64,000 bases of DNA from Balneatrix alpica DSM 16621 (GTDB lineage Bacteria > Pseudomonadota > Gammaproteobacteria > Pseudomonadales > Balneatricaceae): contig NZ_JHUZ01000015.1 of assembly GCF_000619885.1 (NCBI RefSeq), forward strand, positions 114,749 through 178,748, in the 5' to 3' direction. The position numbers were made by a program, and so were the translations under genes. Positions 16,107 to 23,987 of the stretch are shown in pieces. Below the pieces are notes generated by a model, which saw only the letters and a program-made list of their open reading frames with translations, did not search any database and was not told where the DNA came from. Positions within the stretch are counted from its first letter, which is position 1. Each line of letters begins with the position of its first letter.

Positions 16107-16766
16107 TCAGGGAATAAACCAGTAATAGTCACCGGTGTAACCAACCTTTTTGAAGAAAGCCTTCCATTCATCCACATGCATCATGGTTTTGGCCGTTAGG
16201 TTCCAAGCCTCCATGCGCTTTTTCTCTTCATCATTACGATAAGCATCCAGGGTGATAAAGCTGCCTTTACGTGCAACCCGCTCCACTTCCTGTAACGCCA
16301 CGGCAAGCTCTTCTTCTTCCAGATTGTGCAACGTCGTAATAGAGATGACGACATCAAAGCTGTTGTCGTCAAAGGGTAGTGCTCGCGCATCCGCCACCTG
16401 CAGGAAGGGTTTAACCTCCTCCTTGGCATGAGTGATGGCATATTCCGAGATATCGATACCCCTTACGCTAATCCCGGGAATCAAACGCTGCATGTCATAG
16501 AGCATAAAGCCTTTCGCACAGCCGACATCCAGTACGGAGCTATTGGCAGTCAAGCCAAAATGAGCTTGGAAGGTTGGAATCACCGGCTCCCAGAAACGGG
16601 CCATATAGTGGAAGCCGCCATAACCCGTTTTGCGATCACCATCGAAAAACTCTCGTCCAAATTGACGGGCAATAGCACGGTCTTCTTCCGTTTTTTCCAT
16701 GCCCCGCTCATCCACGTTCCGCTTGGTACGTGGGTAATTCACCATTAAGTCAATTTCCTGACCCAT
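16107..16766 (-). CDS. SAM-dependent methyltransferase
   Basis: About 219 residues. Motif I is VLDVGCAKGFMLYDM, motif II VRGIDISEYAI, and the later strand FDVVISITTLHNLE. I choose the ATG at 16766, one base after the upstream aminotransferase stop and behind AAAGGAG; the frame extends further upstream but would overlap that gene by about 74 bases. The KTGYGGFHYMARFWEPVI segment recalls small-molecule or sugar C/O-methyltransferases. It lies between the aminotransferases and the TPP enzymes, so it probably methylates a nucleotide-sugar or glycan intermediate. Confidence 0.75.
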   Translation of the reverse strand: MGQEIDLMVNYPRTKRNVDERGMEKTEEDRAIARQFGREFFDGDRKTGYGGFHYMARFWEPVIPTFQAHFGLTANSSVLDVGCAKGFMLYDMQRLIPGISVRGIDISEYAITHAKEEVKPFLQVADARALPFDDNSFDVVISITTLHNLEEEELAVALQEVERVARKGSFITLDAYRNDEEKKRMEAWNLTAKTMMHVDEWKAFFKKVGYTGDYYWFIP

Positions 16767-16767
16767 C

Positions 16768-17889
16768 TTATGCTCCTTTAACGATGCCAAGACGCAAGCA
16801 CTGCTGCACCACCTGGGTGGCCACATAGTCCACCTGGGCATCGGTTAGTTCTGGGTAAATCGGTAGGCTAAGAATTCGGCTAGCTTGGCGCTCGGCTACC
16901 GGAAAACTTCCACGCTGATAAGGCAGTTGTTTAGCTGCCTGCATCAGGTGTAATGGGATAGGGTAGTGAATTTTGGTATCCACCCCCACCTCCGCCAAAG
17001 CCTGCATCAGCTCTGAGCGCTTATCGACCTGGATGACAAAGTTGTGATAAACCGGCTGGTCTTCGGTCCGGTGCAGGGGACAGTGCACAACCTCGGCTAA
17101 ATGCTGATGATAGACGCGCGCAATCTCGCGAAAACGCGCCGTCCAACGGGACAAGTGAGCAAGCTTAATGTTGCCCAGTGCAGCCTGGAGCGCGTCCAGA
17201 CGGCTGTTCATCGCCCACTCTTGAGCCTCATCCCGGTTTAGCAGGCCATGGTTACGGAGTAAGCGCATCCGCTCGGCTAATTCTTCATTGGAGGTGCTGA
17301 TAAAGCCTGCATCCCCCATCAGGTGCAGGTTTTTCAACGGGTGCAGGCTAAAACAGGCGATATCACCTAGGCTCCCTACCTTTCTGCCACGGTAACTAGC
17401 ATCAATGGCTTGAGCCGCATCCTCAATCAGAGCAATACCGCGTGGACGGGCTATCGCCGCCAAGGCATCCATATCCGCAGGGTTACCAGTCAGGTGTACT
17501 ACGATGATTGCCTTAGTACGCTGCGTGATGGCTTGTTCAACCTGGATGGGATCAAGATTGTAATCTTCCCCCACATCGGCAAAGCGAATCTCGGCCCCCA
17601 CTGCTGCGATGGCACCGGCACTGGCAATAAAAGAATTAGGCGCGGTTATCACCTCATCACCAGGACCAATGTTGAGCGCCTTCAAGGCTAATACCAGGGC
17701 ATCGGTACCGTTGGCTACACTGATTGCCTGACTGGTTTGACACACCTCTGCCAAACCTTGCTCAAAGCGGCTGACTTCATCCCCGAGAATATACTGTCCA
17801 CTACGCCCAACCCTGACAAAAGCATCCGTCAGCTCTGCTTCAAGCTGCTCAAACTGAGCACCCAAGTTAACAAAGGGCACACGCATCAT
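16768..17889 (-). CDS. DegT/DnrJ/EryC1/StrS-family PLP aminotransferase
   Basis: 373 residues. The family's motifs are in order: VANGTDALVLALKALNIGPGDEVI, LIEDAAQAIDASYRGRKVGSLGD, and the PLP-lysine segment CFSLHPLKNLHLMGDAG. The last carries HPLKN, where many homologues have a T/G-K motif. It would transfer an amino group from glutamate to a keto-sugar nucleotide. The start overlaps the stop of a second DegT gene by four bases (ATGA). Two consecutive paralogues suggest a diamino sugar or a heteromeric pair. PseC is encoded separately at 31.0-32.2 kb, so these belong to a different sugar. Confidence 0.85.
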   Translation of the reverse strand: MMRVPFVNLGAQFEQLEAELTDAFVRVGRSGQYILGDEVSRFEQGLAEVCQTSQAISVANGTDALVLALKALNIGPGDEVITAPNSFIASAGAIAAVGAEIRFADVGEDYNLDPIQVEQAITQRTKAIIVVHLTGNPADMDALAAIARPRGIALIEDAAQAIDASYRGRKVGSLGDIACFSLHPLKNLHLMGDAGFISTSNEELAERMRLLRNHGLLNRDEAQEWAMNSRLDALQAALGNIKLAHLSRWTARFREIARVYHQHLAEVVHCPLHRTEDQPVYHNFVIQVDKRSELMQALAEVGVDTKIHYPIPLHLMQAAKQLPYQRGSFPVAERQASRILSLPIYPELTDAQVDYVATQVVQQCLRLGIVKGA

Positions 17890-19031
17890 GAGTAAAACTC
17901 CTGAATACAGGCGAAGGTATAGGCCAATTGCTCGTCATTAATGAACTCATGCACTGGCAAAGACAGGCAAGAGTTGGCTAAGGCCTCAGCCTCGGGGAAA
18001 TCACCTGGCTGATAACCCCAGGGCGCCGCCGCAGGCTGCAAGTGCATTGGGATAGGGTAATGCACCTTGGCATCGATCCCTTTGCCCTGAAGGAAGCGCT
18101 GCAACTCATCTCGACGCTCAAAACGCGCCATATAGAGGTGAAACACTCCCACTTTACTGGGGTCACGGCTTGGCAAGGTCACCTGGGGCAAACTAGCCAG
18201 AGCTTGATCTAGCCAAGCAGCATGGGCAACTCGCTGCGCGGTAATATGGTCAATTCGCTCATCTAGCAGGTATTGCGCCACCGCCGCCTGGATCGTGTCT
18301 AAACGTGAGTTATAGGCCCAGACTTCACAGTGATCACGATCGCGTAAGCCATGGTTGCGCAGTAACGAAAGCTGGCGGTTAAGGGACTCATCATCGGTCA
18401 GAATCACCCCTCCATCCCCCCAAACATTGAGGTTTTTCAGGGGATGCATAGAAAAGCACGACACATCGGCCCATTTACCGATCAGTTCTCCCTGATAGCG
18501 TGCCTGAATAGCGTGGCAAGCATCCGCCACTACCTTCAAATTATGACGTTGGGCAATCGCCATAATGGCTTCCATATCACAAGGAATCCCAGCCCAGTGC
18601 ACTGGCATGATGACCTTGGTGCGCTCGGTGATTGCCGCTTCAATCAGGCTGGCATTGATATTGTGGTCAGCACCAATATCGACAAAGACGGGCCGCGCGC
18701 CTGCCGTGACAATAGCCCCCACCGTAGCAAAGAAGGTAAAGGGCGTCGTAATGACTTCATCCCCTGCTCCCACCCCCAACGCTTTCAGGGAAAGAAAGAG
18801 GGCATCCGTTCCACTGCCTACCCCAATGGCAAAGCGACCGCCATTGCGCTGAGCAAAATCCTGCTCAAAGCGATCAACTGCCGCTCCCAGGGTGAAGTCC
18901 CCCTGGCGCACTACCTCGGCGACCTTAGCCAACATCACCTCATAATCGGCAAACTGCTGGGGCAGGTAATTGTGATTGATCGGATACACACCCGTGCGCT
19001 GATATTGTTCAGGGTAAAAATTGGTGGCCAT
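17886..19031 (-). CDS. DegT/DnrJ/EryC1/StrS-family PLP aminotransferase
   Basis: 381 residues, a clear paralogue of the next gene. It shows VGSGTDALFLSLKALGVGAGDEVI, VVADACHAIQARYQGELIGKWAD and the PLP-lysine segment CFSMHPLKNLNVWGDGG. An N-terminal extension (about 30 residues, YPINHNYLPQQF) is absent from the other copy. The start shares one base with the stop of the epimerase gene (TAATG). It is likely a sugar-nucleotide transaminase acting after the adjacent epimerase/dehydratases. The exact sugar cannot be read from sequence. Confidence 0.85.
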   Translation of the reverse strand: MATNFYPEQYQRTGVYPINHNYLPQQFADYEVMLAKVAEVVRQGDFTLGAAVDRFEQDFAQRNGGRFAIGVGSGTDALFLSLKALGVGAGDEVITTPFTFFATVGAIVTAGARPVFVDIGADHNINASLIEAAITERTKVIMPVHWAGIPCDMEAIMAIAQRHNLKVVADACHAIQARYQGELIGKWADVSCFSMHPLKNLNVWGDGGVILTDDESLNRQLSLLRNHGLRDRDHCEVWAYNSRLDTIQAAVAQYLLDERIDHITAQRVAHAAWLDQALASLPQVTLPSRDPSKVGVFHLYMARFERRDELQRFLQGKGIDAKVHYPIPMHLQPAAAPWGYQPGDFPEAEALANSCLSLPVHEFINDEQLAYTFACIQEFYS

Positions 19032-20029
19032 TAGGGCTTATGCTCATAGTTCAGAGGTTGCTGAATCAGGTCATCCCAGTAGGTGTTGACCCAGGCCAAA
19101 GTCTGCTCCAGTCCCGCCTTCAAACTGAAGGTTTCGCTCCAACCCAACTCTTGGCGAGCCTTCTGGTCAGACATCAAATAACGTAAATCTTTACCGGGGC
19201 GATCCTCCGTTACCTCTACCACCGAGGCAAAAGGAATGCCCTGCAAGGCCAGAATTCGCTCCACCAGTTCACGAATGCTGACGAAGCTATCTGTCGAGAA
19301 ATGATAAACCTGGCCCGGCTCTCCCTTGGCCAACGCCGCCAACAAGGCGCTGGCCACATCCTCGCCATAAATAAAGGCACGGATAGCTTTACCACCACCA
19401 TGTAGCGGCAGCTTTTTCCCCAAACGGGCATAGATCATAGTGCGCGGAATAATGCGATACAGCTGTTGCCCTGGCCCGTAAAAATTAGAAAAACGGGTAA
19501 GTACGACTGGAAAGTCGTACTGGCGGAAGTACGCCTGCAGGTGCATATCGATCGCCGCATGACTCACAGCATAGGGCGTACTCGGACTATAAGGCTGACG
19601 CTCGTCAATCAGCTGTTCAGTACTGCCATAGACTTCTGGGGTGGAAACACGCACGTATTTTTTCAGGCTCGAAAGATCTTTCAACAGCAATAACAGACGC
19701 GCCTTACTCACCACATTGGTCTGGTACCACTGCTCGGGCTGCTGCCAGCTCTCTGCCACCATGCCCTGCCCAGCCAAGTCCACCACATAGTGTGGCTGCC
19801 AGTCTTGGATCAGTGCTGCAATAGCAGGCCAGTCCTGGTTCAAGTCCAGCTGATGAAAGTGATAGTGACTTGCTTCAGGCAAGGCCCGATAAGGATGAAA
19901 GGCCGCGCTCTTTTCCGCCGAGCGATTAATACCCAACACAGCCATGCCCGCCTGCAAAGCAGCTTTCACTAAGCAGGAACCAGCAAAGGAGTTAGCTCCC
20001 AGCACCAGTAGGCGTTGACCGCTTAGCAT
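19031..20029 (-). CDS. NAD-dependent epimerase/dehydratase (RmlB/GMD-like) with atypical YxxxH
   Basis: 332 residues of the extended SDR family. Cofactor motif LLVLGANSFAGSCL, active-site Ser/Thr strand VRVSTPEVYGS, FSNFYGPGQQLYRIIPR and FIYGEDVASALL are typical of sugar-nucleotide 4,6-dehydratase-like enzymes. The catalytic YxxxK is altered: the reading is PYAVSHAAIDMH, with His where Lys is expected (CAT at about 19563-19565 on the minus strand). This may reduce or change activity. It overlaps the SIS-isomerase gene by a few bases. Confidence 0.8.
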   Translation of the reverse strand: MLSGQRLLVLGANSFAGSCLVKAALQAGMAVLGINRSAEKSAAFHPYRALPEASHYHFHQLDLNQDWPAIAALIQDWQPHYVVDLAGQGMVAESWQQPEQWYQTNVVSKARLLLLLKDLSSLKKYVRVSTPEVYGSTEQLIDERQPYSPSTPYAVSHAAIDMHLQAYFRQYDFPVVLTRFSNFYGPGQQLYRIIPRTMIYARLGKKLPLHGGGKAIRAFIYGEDVASALLAALAKGEPGQVYHFSTDSFVSIRELVERILALQGIPFASVVEVTEDRPGKDLRYLMSDQKARQELGWSETFSLKAGLEQTLAWVNTYWDDLIQQPLNYEHKP

Positions 20030-20589
20030 GCCATGCCCTCGTCATTAAGCAGACGCATCAGCATGTGGCCGACAATGAGCTGTAAATCCTCCGCAATCTG
20101 CATATCGTCCAAGGGGAAGTGAATGGCGACATCAGCCATCGCTTTAGCCTTGCCACCGCTATACCCGAGTAAGGCGTAGGACACCATGCCTTTCGCTTTG
20201 GCGACTTCCAAGGCGCGAAGAATGTTGGGGGAATTACCACTGCCTGACAGCACCAGTAACACATCGCCACTGTTGCCTTTTACCTCTAACTGACGGGCAA
20301 AAATTTCCGCATAACCCAAATCATTGCCGAGGCAGGTCAGTACAGCACTGTTGGCACTCAAGGCCTCGACCCGCAAGGCTTTCGCTTGCTTGGGGCTGAC
20401 TCCATACAGGTAATCGTTCGCCAAGTGCATAGCGTTACCCGCACTGCCACCATTGCCACAGATGTAAAGTTGTTTCCCTTCACGAATCAAACGACGGCAT
20501 TCCTCCGCCAGTTGTTCTACCGGACTCCAATCCGTTGCGGCGAGTACTGATGAAAGGCGATCTGCATAGCTTTGACAAAAGGCGCTCAT
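20023..20589 (-). CDS. SIS-domain isomerase, GmhA/phosphoheptose-isomerase-like
   Basis: About 188 residues. LYICGNGGSAGNAMHLANDYL is the SIS-domain phosphosugar-binding turn of the GmhA group, and VLLVLSGSGNSPNILRAL is the second phosphate-binding segment. GmhA converts sedoheptulose-7-phosphate to a heptose phosphate. No heptose kinase or heptose nucleotidyltransferase is evident in the window, so the substrate may differ. The ATG at 20589 overlaps the upstream epimerase stop (ATGA) with AAGGAGG before it. A longer frame to 20625 would extend into that gene. Confidence 0.8.
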   Translation of the reverse strand: MSAFCQSYADRLSSVLAATDWSPVEQLAEECRRLIREGKQLYICGNGGSAGNAMHLANDYLYGVSPKQAKALRVEALSANSAVLTCLGNDLGYAEIFARQLEVKGNSGDVLLVLSGSGNSPNILRALEVAKAKGMVSYALLGYSGGKAKAMADVAIHFPLDDMQIAEDLQLIVGHMLMRLLNDEGMAC

Positions 20590-21524
20590 AGCACCTCCTT
20601 TTGCATCCACTTGAGGTTGTACCATCGCTCCTGGTCTTCTAGCTGGCCTGAGCGGTAAGCATCGACGATTTCACGAATGGCATCGTCAACTCGTTTTTTC
20701 GGCTTAAAGCCAGTCGCCAAGAGCTTGTCGGAGTTCACCCGATAAGAGCGAGGATCATTCGATGGCGTCACCACAATTTCCGCACCGACATGCTCAACCA
20801 CATGTTGAGCGATCTCCATGATGGAGATATTTTCAAAGCCAGCGTTATAAACCCCTGTCACCTGCGGGTTATCCAGCAAAAACAGGTAAAGATCGGTGAT
20901 GTCATCGATATGGATATTAGGTCGGGTCTGATCACCACCAAACACGGTGATACGGCCATTTTTCAGGGCTTGAACCGTCAGCATATTGACCGACACATCC
21001 AAGCGCATACGCGGTGACAAACCACAAACCGTGGCTGGGCGCACAATCTGCACACACATGCGATCGGCATAGGACAGCATCACTCGCTCCGCCACCATCT
21101 TGGTCTTGTTGTATTCCGAGATGGGCTCCAGGCTGAGGTCTTCCGTCACCTGATCTTCCTCTTTCACACCATAAACGCTGCCAGAAGAGGCATAGATAAA
21201 GTGTTTGATGCCACGCCGTGCCGCTTCATCGGCTAGTTGCATGGTAGCCAGCGCGCTGACCTCCCACGTCAACTTGGGATCAAGATCACCACAGGGATCA
21301 TTAGCTATGGAGGCTAAATGAATAATGGCATCAATGCCCTCCAAGGGTACCTGTTGGAGATGACGCACATCGCCTTTCACTACCGTTAGGGCTGCATGCT
21401 CAGGTAAGAAGTTGCCAAACCACTGAGTATCCAAGGCAGTCACCTGATAGCCGGCGGCCAATAGTTTGGGTACCAGGACACTGCCTTTGTAACCACAAGC
21501 CCCTGTAACCAATACATGCTTCAT
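20586..21524 (-). CDS. NAD-dependent epimerase/dehydratase
   Basis: 312 residues of the extended SDR family with an intact catalytic set: HVLVTGACGYKGSVLVPKLL (NAD-binding), IYASSGSVYGVKEED (Ser) and ISEYNKTKMVAER (YxxxK). RPNIHIDDITDLYLFLL is a standard C-terminal motif. It overlaps the glycosyltransferase-like gene upstream and the SIS gene downstream by four bases each. It is probably a sugar-nucleotide epimerase, dehydratase or reductase working with the SIS isomerase and the YxxxH paralogue. The substrate is not identifiable. Confidence 0.82.
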   Translation of the reverse strand: MKHVLVTGACGYKGSVLVPKLLAAGYQVTALDTQWFGNFLPEHAALTVVKGDVRHLQQVPLEGIDAIIHLASIANDPCGDLDPKLTWEVSALATMQLADEAARRGIKHFIYASSGSVYGVKEEDQVTEDLSLEPISEYNKTKMVAERVMLSYADRMCVQIVRPATVCGLSPRMRLDVSVNMLTVQALKNGRITVFGGDQTRPNIHIDDITDLYLFLLDNPQVTGVYNAGFENISIMEIAQHVVEHVGAEIVVTPSNDPRSYRVNSDKLLATGFKPKKRVDDAIREIVDAYRSGQLEDQERWYNLKWMQKEVL

Positions 21525-22816
21525 AAGACAACCTCTTGTTTTTGCTCATGGGCCTGCTCCCAGGCAGCAAATTCTGCTGCAATCACATCCTGCTGGTCAG
21601 GCTCCCAAATAAACTTTTGCCAGGGCTTGGCGGGGGGGAAATTCTCCCCCACTTCCATGCCAAAGCGGCTACGGTGAAACTCTGCCGAAGTAACCGAATA
21701 TTCAGGTAAATACCATTTGAACATCAGGTAAGGCACCTTGGAGAAATACATTAATGCCGAAGGGCCAGTGTTGATGGTGAGGTTAAGGTAGGCCAGCTCA
21801 TAAAGCGCCATACGGAAGTTCACATCAAAACTGGCCTGAGGAAAGCTGATATACCCCTGCAATGCAGATGGTAACGGCGCCAGTGCCTTATCCGTATCCC
21901 GAACAATCACCACTGCATACTGTTGCTGATCCAGACTGGCAAAGAAGCTGGCCCAAGCCTCGACCTGGGTGTTACGCCCTTGCTGGTAATCATATTCGCG
22001 CATGGTAAGGGTCAGCAGTTTGCGACCACCTACTTGCGGTATCAGCCATTGACGCACCTGTTCAAGCGCCTTGGGGGGGGCTTGTAAACACAGGGGATCT
22101 CCTCCCGCCTGCCAGGCTGGATAGAGCAAAGTCATCTTGTGCTCATCCTGCGGATGGTCAAGATCATAGTCTGTTGGGAAGCAGGCACTGGCACGCGCTT
22201 GCAGCGCACGTGCTTCCTGGCGATAGGCCAGACGACTACAGCCCACACAACTTGGCAACAAGCGAAAGACCCCAGCGACGATATAATCCTGGCGCCAGTG
22301 CACTTCACTCATACCACCATAGCGCCATAGGTCTCCAGGTCGCCCCCCTGCAATCAATGAAGGCACAATCACAAAATGAATACCCTGTTTGCCCAGACGT
22401 TGACGCTCCATTTCTGCTCGGGCGGCAAACACAGCGGAGTCATAGGTCGAGGGATTCATGGCCAGATCATAAAAGGCGTAAAGGACTTGCTCGTGATCCA
22501 GCAAGTTAATGCCGATTTCATCGGCTTCCAGAATGCGGTCTTCCTCATGGAAGTACCAGGCAACCTGGGTCAGAGGAATGCCATGCTGCTGTAACGCAGT
22601 GAGAATCGCGTTGAGGTAAGTGGAAGCAATAATAATCCGGCTGAGTCCCGATGCGGCTAATTCCTCCAGCCCCATCACTGGCTGGCCCATGAACTCCCCA
22701 CCACCCTGGGTCGCAGCAAAACACACCTCGCCCAGGCTTTGACCATGGTTAGCCAAAAGTTGTGAGGCGGCGCCTCCCGTGCCATAGACAACCGTCTTGG
22801 CGCAAACGTCAACCAT
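21521..22816 (-). CDS. Glycosyltransferase-like protein with N-terminal Rossmann-like module
   Basis: About 431 residues. The N-terminal ~100 residues are the small Rossmann module of this island (TVVYGTGGAASQLLANHG, LSRIIIASTYLNAILTAL). The remaining part resembles a TIGR04372-like or GT-B-like transferase: VPSLIAGGRPGDLWRYGG and LTINTGPSALMYFSKVPY, the latter like the heptosyltransferase-type N-T-G-P-S donor loop. I use the ATG at 22816 with AGGGAG upstream rather than the longer frame to 22879. A G8 (coding C8) tract at 22073-22080 lies near residue 246, so a slip would truncate the transferase part. Confidence 0.65.
   Translation of the reverse strand: MVDVCAKTVVYGTGGAASQLLANHGQSLGEVCFAATQGGGEFMGQPVMGLEELAASGLSRIIIASTYLNAILTALQQHGIPLTQVAWYFHEEDRILEADEIGINLLDHEQVLYAFYDLAMNPSTYDSAVFAARAEMERQRLGKQGIHFVIVPSLIAGGRPGDLWRYGGMSEVHWRQDYIVAGVFRLLPSCVGCSRLAYRQEARALQARASACFPTDYDLDHPQDEHKMTLLYPAWQAGGDPLCLQAPPKALEQVRQWLIPQVGGRKLLTLTMREYDYQQGRNTQVEAWASFFASLDQQQYAVVIVRDTDKALAPLPSALQGYISFPQASFDVNFRMALYELAYLNLTINTGPSALMYFSKVPYLMFKWYLPEYSVTSAEFHRSRFGMEVGENFPPAKPWQKFIWEPDQQDVIAAEFAAWEQAHEQKQEVVL
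22073..22080. repeat. G8 homopolymer tract inside glycosyltransferase-like gene
   Basis: Eight G on the plus strand (coding C8, Ala-Pro-Pro codons) lie near residue 246 of about 431. A one-base change would frameshift the C-terminal transferase part. A C7 tract also occurs near the end of the same gene (about 21630). Confidence 0.75.
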
Positions 22817-22832
22817 CAGACACTCCCTATGT

Positions 22833-23987
22833 TCAGGCTCGCAGCAACCGTCCCAGGCGTGGCAATAACGCCTCGCCATCCCAAATGGGATGAAAGCGCA
22901 GGGCTTCCCCCATTGGCTCGATGCGATCCAGGCCCATTACTCTGTGGTTAACGGCCCAATTAACTAATTCTTCACGTTGCCAGCCAAAAAAAGTTGCACT
23001 CTGATGCACAGGCGCCAACTGAGTCGCCAGCTCATCCAACTGTTGCAGCGATAACTCGTAAAACAATCCTAAGCCGGGATGCAACTGCTGCTGGGCATCA
23101 CTTAAACACTGAACCCGACAGCGCTGCCAGCCAAGCTGAGGGTCAGCTGCTGCATCCGCCTCAAGTAAACCTTCCAGTGCTAAGCGTTGGCACGCCAGCT
23201 CCCGCTCAAGTAATGCGGCCTCAGGCCAGGCCGGTGCCGCAGGGCTGATAGCCTGCCAAAAATGCTGCTGAGCCTCACTGACCTGCTCCTTCGTGCCAAC
23301 CCACACCAGCGTGCGCGGCGAAGAACAAGCCTGTTGTTGCAGGCTAAACGCATCACGGATAAAGGCCGCTGCCCAATGCTCAGCAGGCTGCTGCAGAATA
23401 GCCTCCGCTTTGAGCAGGGCTAAAGAGTGTTTATGCCCCATCAGCAACTCTTGGCAATGGGCGGACTTCGGCCACTGGCTTAAACGCGCCAGGCTGGCAT
23501 CACTGCCCCAAAACACGCGCATGTCGACTGCCGCCGCCAGAGCCTGCAAGGCAGGTTCATTATGCTCACTGCGAAATAGATGCAAGCGGGTCAGGCAGGA
23601 CTGGTGCTCCGGCTGTTGGCTCAGCTGCTCCAACAGTGCAATCAAGACTGCTTCGTCCTCACCCTGTTGTGACGCCAAGCGTACCCAGCAGTGATTACCC
23701 ATCCACAGCGCCAGGAGGGCAACATAAATAAACAGCAAATCCACATTAGCAGGGGCAATCTGTAATACCTGCCCCCTTGGGCGCCAATGGCCATGAGGGG
23801 GCAAGGTATGCGCCATTGCTTGTAAGTTTGCGGGCCGCAGCCAAAAACCCAGTGCTTTTAAGGTAGGTGAGGATTGCTGTAGTAGTTGTTGTCCCAGTAC
23901 GGTCAACGTCTCTGTACTTTCAACCGCCAGAGGAGCGGCTAACGAAAAAGGCTGTTGCCAATCCGCCGGATTAAAGCGCCACTGCAT
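22833..23987 (-). CDS. LuxC-like acyl-CoA/acyl-protein reductase
   Basis: 384 residues. RPRGQVLQIAPANVDLLFIYVALLALWMGN resembles the N-terminal aldehyde-dehydrogenase-like fold of LuxC. LQQQACSSPRTLVWVG contains the probable acyl-accepting catalytic Cys, and LGLFYELSLQQLDEL follows. LuxC proteins reduce a thioester-bound fatty acyl group to an aldehyde. It overlaps the LuxE-like gene by 17 bases, as in lux operons, but no luciferase genes are present. Its job here is more likely to make or transfer an acyl or aldehyde group for a glycan. Family call fairly firm; role inferred. Confidence 0.72.
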   Translation of the reverse strand: MQWRFNPADWQQPFSLAAPLAVESTETLTVLGQQLLQQSSPTLKALGFWLRPANLQAMAHTLPPHGHWRPRGQVLQIAPANVDLLFIYVALLALWMGNHCWVRLASQQGEDEAVLIALLEQLSQQPEHQSCLTRLHLFRSEHNEPALQALAAAVDMRVFWGSDASLARLSQWPKSAHCQELLMGHKHSLALLKAEAILQQPAEHWAAAFIRDAFSLQQQACSSPRTLVWVGTKEQVSEAQQHFWQAISPAAPAWPEAALLERELACQRLALEGLLEADAAADPQLGWQRCRVQCLSDAQQQLHPGLGLFYELSLQQLDELATQLAPVHQSATFFGWQREELVNWAVNHRVMGLDRIEPMGEALRFHPIWDGEALLPRLGRLLRA

